DNA of 11,529 nt, taken from positions 1-11,529 of the forward strand of contig CANQDH010000018.1 of NCBI GenBank assembly GCA_947591565.1. The letters run 5' to 3'. The DNA comes from an uncultured Bacilli bacterium (lineage in GTDB: Bacteria > Bacillota_I > Bacilli_A > RF39 > UBA660). The notes beneath the pieces are model-generated. The model was not told the origin of the DNA, did not search any database, and saw only the letters and a list, made by a program, of their open reading frames with translations. Position numbers and translations under genes: made by a program. This document shows positions 7,745 through 11,529 of the stretch, piece by piece (positions within the stretch are counted from its first letter, which is position 1; every line of letters begins with the position of its first letter).

Positions 7745-8725
7745 ATGAAAGAAGCTTATTTTCAAAAAATTAGAGGTATTTTAATTTTAGGAGTTGTATT
7801 TATTCACTGTATGTTCATATGTAATAATGCTATAGATAATTGTATAAGTATTATTATTAGGACTTTTTGCAATTTAGCTGTTCCAACATTTATATTTTTA
7901 AGTGCTTATTTTTTTAACTTTCAAAAATATAAAAATGATTCTAAAAAATATCTTATAAATAAAATTAAAAGATTAATAATTCCTTTATTTTTATGGAATA
8001 TAATTTATTATGGATTAAATTATAAAAATAGTAGTATTATAGATTTAATAACGTTTGAAACGGCACCTCAGTTATATTATATTGTTGTTTTGATTCAATT
8101 AATTTTATTAACTCCTTTGTTAGATAAAGGTCTTAAAAATTCTAAAGTAAAGTTTCTTTTATATTGTGTTACACCAGTTACATTGCTTTTATATCGAATT
8201 TTATGTATTAGTTTTAATTATACTTTTCCATTATATAAATTATTTTTTTCTCATTGGTTAATATATTATTTAATAGGTTTAGAAGCTAGAAATAAAAAAA
8301 GAATAACTAAAAATAAACTAATACGTCTTAGTTCTGTAATGATTGTAGGGGGGGGGGTTATATGTTATAATTTAGCCATTTATTATTTTATAGATTTTAA
8401 ATATGCAATAACTCAAATGAATTGCGTTAATATGATTTTTTCCATATTTGTTTTTAAATTTATTTTGGATAACAAACACAAAACCAATGAAAGCTTTTTG
8501 TCAAAAGTTGGGGATAGATCATTTGGAATATTTTTTATTCATATTTTTATAAAAAAAATATTAAATAAATTATTTATAATATTAAAAATAAGTAATATTT
8601 TTAATATTCAATTAATTTTTATAATTATTACTTCTATTTTAGTATATTTAGTTAGTTACTTTACAATTGTTATATTTAGTAAAATAACTAAAGGTAAATT
8701 TGATTTACTATTTGGTTTTAAATAA
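7745..8725 (+). CDS. Acyltransferase-3 family membrane protein with internal 10-G tract (phase ON)
   Basis: 326-residue integral-membrane acyltransferase, about ten helices. The N-terminus KIRGILILGVVFIH carries the family's R10-G and H21; AVPTFIFLSAYFF (46-58) is the (V/P)xFfxiSGyff helix, and the C-terminal FGIFFIHIFIKKIL matches the usual last-helix motif. These proteins O-acylate (mostly acetylate) surface polysaccharide, lipid carrier sugars or peptidoglycan. A run of 10 G at 8348-8357 encodes G202-G204 and the first base of V205. At this length the frame is intact; loss of one G gives a 209-residue stump and gain of one gives 208 residues, both missing the last third. It is thus a second candidate contingency gene, in the opposite state to the homologue at 2078. 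It starts 50 bases after the SDR stop with an AGAGGTG site and is probably the last gene of the operon. Confidence 0.88.
   Translation: MKEAYFQKIRGILILGVVFIHCMFICNNAIDNCISIIIRTFCNLAVPTFIFLSAYFFNFQKYKNDSKKYLINKIKRLIIPLFLWNIIYYGLNYKNSSIIDLITFETAPQLYYIVVLIQLILLTPLLDKGLKNSKVKFLLYCVTPVTLLLYRILCISFNYTFPLYKLFFSHWLIYYLIGLEARNKKRITKNKLIRLSSVMIVGGGVICYNLAIYYFIDFKYAITQMNCVNMIFSIFVFKFILDNKHKTNESFLSKVGDRSFGIFFIHIFIKKILNKLFIILKISNIFNIQLIFIIITSILVYLVSYFTIVIFSKITKGKFDLLFGFK
8348..8357 (+). repeat. Poly-G tract, 10 G, in the ON frame
   Basis: Ten consecutive G in the second acyltransferase gene (ATT GTA then G10 then TTATATG). The current length keeps the frame open. Nine G leads to TAG after LYVII and 11 G leads to TAA after GYML, so any single-unit slip switches the gene off. 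Other G runs in the window are about five or fewer, apart from the 12-G run at 2153-2164. Confidence 0.88.
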
Positions 8726-8728
8726 TAT

Positions 8729-8758
8729 TTGACAAAATATTACAAAAAAAATTATATA
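8729..8758 (+). promoter_or_regulatory. Probable sigma-A promoter of the TIGR04255/MBL module
   Basis: A perfect -35 TTGACA at 8729-8734, followed by -10 candidates TTATAT (8752-8757, spacing 17) or TATATA (8753-8758, spacing 18), with TATACT slightly further on. It sits 3 bases after the stop of the acyltransferase gene and about 55 bases before the ATG of the next gene, giving that three-gene unit its own transcription start. It is the only consensus TTGACA I noticed at a gene boundary here. Confidence 0.6.
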
Positions 8759-8813
8759 CTTAATTTAAACGATTTGTTACAATTATTTTAAGAAGTTAAG
8801 GAAGTGATTTTTC

Positions 8814-9656
8814 ATGGATAAAATTAAAAGAACTGATATTAAAAGAAACACTTTAGCAAGAGAAATTATTAGGATTGATTTTTATACAGTGGAATCATTT
8901 GAAGAAATATTAGAAAATTTGGAAAAGTATTTTAAATCTAAAGATTATACATTTAATCAATATAATAATTATAATATAAACTATGAATTAAATGATCCAG
9001 AACCTTTACTTACTGGAAGCTTTATGTTAAAGAAAAATGTGGAAGTAATTCAAAATTATGAATTTGTTAATAAAAATAATAATAAGATTGTTTTTAATCA
9101 AAATATGTTAATTTTTGATAAAAATGATTTTAATAATTATGGTGGGATTGAAGAATATTTTGAATTAATTATTGGAGCTCTTAATGTAATAAAGGATATA
9201 ACTTCAATAAAATTAAGTAGAATTGGAATTAGAAAAATAAATGAATTGATATTAAACGATAAAAAATACATTGAAAAATATTTTAATAATAAATATTTAG
9301 CAGATTTATCAAAGATAACTAGTGATACTAAAGAAGTGGTTTATGAATATTCCTTTAGACCTTTATATAATGATAAAGATATTTCATTAAATAAAAATAT
9401 TAGAATTTTAAAGGGAGTATATCAAACTGAAGATAATGATTCTTCTGATGCCTATAGTTTTGTATGGGATATTGATTGTTATAAAAGAATTTATGGTGAA
9501 ATCGATGTTTCTTGTATTTTTGATTTATGTGATTCTATTAATTCAAAAATATTTGAAGAATATTGTGATATTATAGCTGATGATTTATATTCATTGATAA
9601 TTAAAGAAGAAGGTAATGAAGGTATTCTTGGAGGTTTAAAAAATGGCAGTAATTAG
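8814..9656 (+). CDS. TIGR04255-like protein of unknown function
   Basis: 280-residue soluble protein, no signal peptide or membrane segment. It resembles the sporadically distributed TIGR04255 family: a segment ITSIKLSRIGIRKINELI (130-146) fits that family's conserved central R(l)G(l)RyiN motif, and the C-terminal third ends in acidic, helix-forming sequence (SKIFEEYCDIIADDLYSL). The assignment is from memory of the family pattern and is moderate. No catalytic motif is recognisable. The start has a good GGAAGTGAT site ten bases upstream. The last codons overlap the start of the 59-residue gene by 14 bases, and the latter overlaps the MBL gene, so the three are tightly coupled. TIGR04255 members are patchy across bacteria and often sit among accessory genes; their biochemical role is unknown to me. 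Context points to an accessory module rather than glycan synthesis. Confidence 0.7.
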   Translation: MDKIKRTDIKRNTLAREIIRIDFYTVESFEEILENLEKYFKSKDYTFNQYNNYNINYELNDPEPLLTGSFMLKKNVEVIQNYEFVNKNNNKIVFNQNMLIFDKNDFNNYGGIEEYFELIIGALNVIKDITSIKLSRIGIRKINELILNDKKYIEKYFNNKYLADLSKITSDTKEVVYEYSFRPLYNDKDISLNKNIRILKGVYQTEDNDSSDAYSFVWDIDCYKRIYGEIDVSCIFDLCDSINSKIFEEYCDIIADDLYSLIIKEEGNEGILGGLKNGSN

Positions 9657-9822
9657 GACATATAATAATAATTTTAAAAGTATTTTAGAATCTAATTCTA
9701 AAAATGATAATGTAAACAAAATAAATAGTTTTTCTAAAAATTTTAGAACAAATTTTATTGTAAAAAATTCAATTTTAAAAAGAAATAATTTAACTACTAT
9801 TATTAAAAAGAAAAATGGATAA
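9643..9822 (+). CDS. Small basic protein, 59 residues, linking the TIGR04255-like and MBL genes
   Basis: Starts at ATG 9643 (MAVIRTYNNNFKSIL) and ends at TAA 9820-9822. It has one of the best ribosome binding sites in the window, GGAGGT at 9630-9635, seven bases before the ATG, lying inside the end of the upstream gene. It overlaps the TIGR04255-like gene by 14 bases and the MBL gene by 8 bases (AAAAATGGATAA holds both the MBL start and this stop). The product has about 12 Lys/Arg, two acidic residues and about 14 Asn, ends IIKKKNG, and has no membrane segment or cysteine pair. Asn/Lys richness is partly expected from AT-rich DNA, so the evidence is the binding site and the exact gene packing, not the composition. 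It could be an adaptor, nucleic-acid-binding or antitoxin-like subunit; nothing in the sequence decides this. Confidence 0.7.
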   Translation: MAVIRTYNNNFKSILESNSKNDNVNKINSFSKNFRTNFIVKNSILKRNNLTTIIKKKNG

Positions 9823-10777
9823 TTTTAGTCCAATTTTAATTCCAGAGAAAACAAATCAAATAAAAATTGAAAATTATGTAATAGGATATTCAAAAGAAGG
9901 AGAAAGTATAGTAGTTTTATTTAAATATGATGATATAGTTTTTTATTCAATTATAATTGATTCTTATGAAATTAATATTAATAAAGCTGAGGAAATTTTA
10001 AATAAAAATAAAATAAAAAAAATAAATGTTCTTATTTGGACTCATCCTCATAGTGATCATAGTATAGGGATAGAAAAAATATTGGATAATTTTTGTAATA
10101 AAGATACTAAAATTGTTATTCCAAATATTGATCAATCTTTAAAAAAGGACATACCTATTAATTGCCAAGAAATTTATGATAAATTTACAACTGTTAATTT
10201 GAATAATAAAAAATCCCAAGGTTCTTTAATTTATGGTATGTATAATTTACCAATATATAAAAGTTTTATAAATTGGCGTGGTGAACAATTAACTTTTAAT
10301 ATATATTGCACGTCTCCAGTAACTAAATTTTTGGCTAATAATAAATTTACAACCAGTACAAATATAAATGATTATTCTTTATCTATTTTAATTGAATTTA
10401 ATAATGTTATGTTTATTTATGGAGGTGATATTGAAAATAAAACTATTAATTATTTAGTAAACGAAGGTCTTCTATTTGATAATATTGTTTTTTTAAAAGC
10501 TCCACATCACGGTTCTAATTCTACTAATTCAATTTTTAAATTAGTAAATATTTTAGAAGATACTATTTGTGCAGTTACTAATTATAATAATGGAGATATA
10601 AGTCTTCCAAATGAAGAAATGGTTGAAGAATATTCTAAAAAAACTAATGAGTTATATTTATTTAATAAAAATCATAAAGAACTTAACTTTGGAATTTTAA
10701 AAAGCGAATTTATAATGGTGGATTCTAAAAATATAATTTTCTCTAATAATGTGTATGGTAGAGCATATCATTATTAA
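9815..10777 (+). CDS. ComEC/Rec2-like metallo-beta-lactamase-fold hydrolase, cytosolic
   Basis: 320-residue protein with a complete MBL metal site. HPHSDH at 77-82 gives the HxHxDH motif; YSLSILIEFNNVMFIYGGDIEN (187-208) gives the next strand pair with metal ligand D205; KAPHHGSNST (228-237) carries the late H-H-G-S signature of the ComEC C-terminal domain. It lacks the membrane domains of ComEC and any signal peptide, so it is a stand-alone cytosolic hydrolase, probably binding two Zn or Mn and cutting a phosphodiester (nucleic acid, cyclic nucleotide or similar). The ATG lies within the end of the 59-residue gene (8-base overlap) and has only a weak AAAAAG site, so translation probably depends on coupling. 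Stand-alone MBL proteins of this type occur in several accessory and defence-like gene groups; the substrate is not inferable. Confidence 0.85.
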   Translation: MDNFSPILIPEKTNQIKIENYVIGYSKEGESIVVLFKYDDIVFYSIIIDSYEININKAEEILNKNKIKKINVLIWTHPHSDHSIGIEKILDNFCNKDTKIVIPNIDQSLKKDIPINCQEIYDKFTTVNLNNKKSQGSLIYGMYNLPIYKSFINWRGEQLTFNIYCTSPVTKFLANNKFTTSTNINDYSLSILIEFNNVMFIYGGDIENKTINYLVNEGLLFDNIVFLKAPHHGSNSTNSIFKLVNILEDTICAVTNYNNGDISLPNEEMVEEYSKKTNELYLFNKNHKELNFGILKSEFIMVDSKNIIFSNNVYGRAYHY

Positions 10778-10808
10778 ATTTTTTTAATGTAGTAAAAAAA
10801 TTTAATAA
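10771..10808. repeat. Perfect 16-bp inverted repeat over the MBL stop codon, possible terminator
   Basis: TTATTAAATTTTTTTA at 10771-10786 is mirrored exactly as TAAAAAAATTTAATAA at 10793-10808 around a six-base loop ATGTAG. The left arm contains the MBL stop codon (TAA 10775-10777). The stem is entirely A/T but long, with T runs in one arm and A runs in the other, so it might act in both directions as a weak terminator or protect the 3' end of the mRNA. It marks the exact end of the three-gene module. Confidence 0.6.
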
Positions 10809-11037
10809 AGTGTAGAAATTGTAATATTAACTGGAAAATAATAAAGTAAATTATAGTTTTATGCTAAAGGTACTTTTAAATTTATATAAGGTTCCAAAGT
10901 ATTCTTTATAAAGAATAACGTATTTTACTTTTATATTTTTACATTCCTTTTATTATAAGAATACATTATTTGTTTATTTAAATAGTTGAGTGTATCATTT
11001 TTTATACTTAATTTTTTATGCAATTGTCATTGATGTA
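10809..11037. other. Intergenic region before the sugar transferase, with an 18-bp palindrome
   Basis: No convincing gene on either strand. The main structure is a perfect palindrome TATTCTTTATAAAGAATA at 10900-10917, with no loop, a possible operator for a dimeric regulator. It lies about 140 bases before the promoter of the sugar-transferase gene. The rest is unremarkable AT-rich DNA. Confidence 0.45.
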
Positions 11038-11066
11038 TTGCAACATAAAATAATAAATGTTACAAT
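11038..11066 (+). promoter_or_regulatory. Extended -10 sigma-A promoter for the sugar-transferase gene
   Basis: TTGCAA (11038-11043), 17-base spacer, TACAAT (11061-11066), with TG at 11058-11059 forming an extended -10 (TGTTACAAT). The predicted start is about 25 bases before the ATG, so the leader is short. This suggests the initiating transferase opens a separate operon. Confidence 0.6.
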
Positions 11067-11095
11067 TATATTGTAGTAGAAAAAATAGGTGATTT

Positions 11096-11529
11096 ATGAT
11101 GACAACAAAGAACTCTAAAAAAAGTTCCTTGCATAAAATAAGGGTAGTTTGTTATTTATTTTTTAAAAGAATTTTTGATATTATTTGTAGTATTGTGGGA
11201 ATAATATTTTTAATTCCATTAACTTTAATAGTTAAAATTGTATATGTTTGTACAGGTGATTGGAACAGTATTTTTTATCGTCAAAAACGCTTGGGAAAAA
11301 ATGGGAAAATAATTAAAATATTTAAATACCGTACAATGGTTCCTAATGCTGAAAAAATATTAGAAAAGTGGTTAAAGGAAAATCCAGAAAAAAGAAAAGA
11401 ATATTTAAAAGATCGGAAAATTGATAATGATCCTAGAATAACTAAAGTTGGAAATTTTTTAAGGAAATCTTCTTTAGATGAATTTCCTCAGTTTATTAAT
11501 ATTTTAATTGGTGATATGTCTTTAATTGG
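11096..11529 (+). CDS. Initiating undecaprenyl-phosphate sugar-1-phosphate transferase, 5' part
   Basis: First 144 residues of a bacterial sugar transferase (WcaJ/PglC/EpsL-type polyisoprenyl-phosphate hexose-1-phosphate transferase); the window ends inside the gene. Residues 24-28 are KRIFD, the usual start of the re-entrant or membrane helix (FDIICSIVGIIFLIPLTLIVKIVY). FYRQKRLGKNGK (60-71) and FKYRTM (77-82) form the conserved catalytic core, and KSSLDEFPQFINILIGDMSL (124-143) contains the catalytic Asp-Glu pair D128-E129. It starts a lipid-linked oligosaccharide by moving a sugar phosphate onto undecaprenyl phosphate. An AGGTGATTT site precedes a double ATG (11096 and 11099); either could be used. 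In capsule loci this gene is often near the front of an operon, which fits the promoter just upstream. The sugar is not determinable. Confidence 0.92.
   Translation, partial: MMTTKNSKKSSLHKIRVVCYLFFKRIFDIICSIVGIIFLIPLTLIVKIVYVCTGDWNSIFYRQKRLGKNGKIIKIFKYRTMVPNAEKILEKWLKENPEKRKEYLKDRKIDNDPRITKVGNFLRKSSLDEFPQFINILIGDMSLI

Noticed and set aside
1..11529. Mycoplasma-type genetic code (TGA = Trp)
   Set aside because: Trp residues in the genes are encoded by TGG and no in-frame TGA occurs in a real gene; very AT-rich code-4 genomes would use TGA heavily.
1..11529. CRISPR array, tRNA/rRNA gene, insertion sequence or integrase
   Set aside because: No regularly spaced repeats, no tRNA-like or rRNA segments, and no transposase or recombinase motifs were seen.

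Overview
The window is very AT-rich DNA, judged by eye, with roughly a quarter or less G+C. It has typical Firmicutes/Bacilli translation signals (AGGAG, GGAAGTGAT and AGGTGAT a few bases before ATG). Every tryptophan codon I read in the real genes is TGG, and no real gene contains an in-frame TGA, so the standard bacterial code applies rather than the Mycoplasma code. A low-GC gut-type Bacilli/Erysipelotrichia or Clostridia relative is the best guess; the species cannot be named from this. All genes are on the + strand.

Layout. (1) 1-1735: the end of an O-acyltransferase pair for cell-surface glycans, a truncated MBOAT (AlgI/DltB-type) membrane acyltransferase and a membrane-anchored DHHW/AlgJ-AlgX-like partner, closed by a probable terminator. 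(2) 2078-3173: an integral-membrane acyltransferase-3 gene whose frame is broken at a run of 12 G directly after its first conserved His; 11 G would restore a 364-residue protein. (3) 3538-8725: a four-gene operon with a MenD-like thiamine-diphosphate enzyme, a Wzx-type flippase, an SDR oxidoreductase and a second acyltransferase-3, which carries a run of 10 G but is in frame. (4) 8814-10777: three overlapping genes with their own promoter, encoding a TIGR04255-like protein, a 59-residue basic protein too small for routine calling, and a cytosolic ComEC-like metallo-beta-lactamase-fold hydrolase. This unit ends in a perfect AT-only inverted repeat. It has no obvious glycan role and looks like an inserted accessory module, possibly defence- or stress-related. 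(5) 11096-end: the start of an initiating undecaprenyl-phosphate sugar transferase behind a good extended -10 promoter, probably the first gene of the next polysaccharide operon.

How it fits together. Blocks 1, 2, 3 and 5 suit assembly, export and acyl decoration of a surface polysaccharide. The TPP enzyme and SDR plausibly make an unusual sugar or acid component by carbon-carbon ligation and then reduction; Wzx exports the lipid-linked unit; three separate acyltransferases decorate it. The main observation is that two of these acyltransferase genes carry long poly-G tracts in an otherwise G-poor region, one in the OFF frame and one in the ON frame. This is the signature of slipped-strand phase variation of surface acylation. 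The second candidate for novelty is the compact three-gene module in block 4. No glycosyltransferase other than the initiating one, no polymerase, no RNA gene, no CRISPR array and no transposase was seen.
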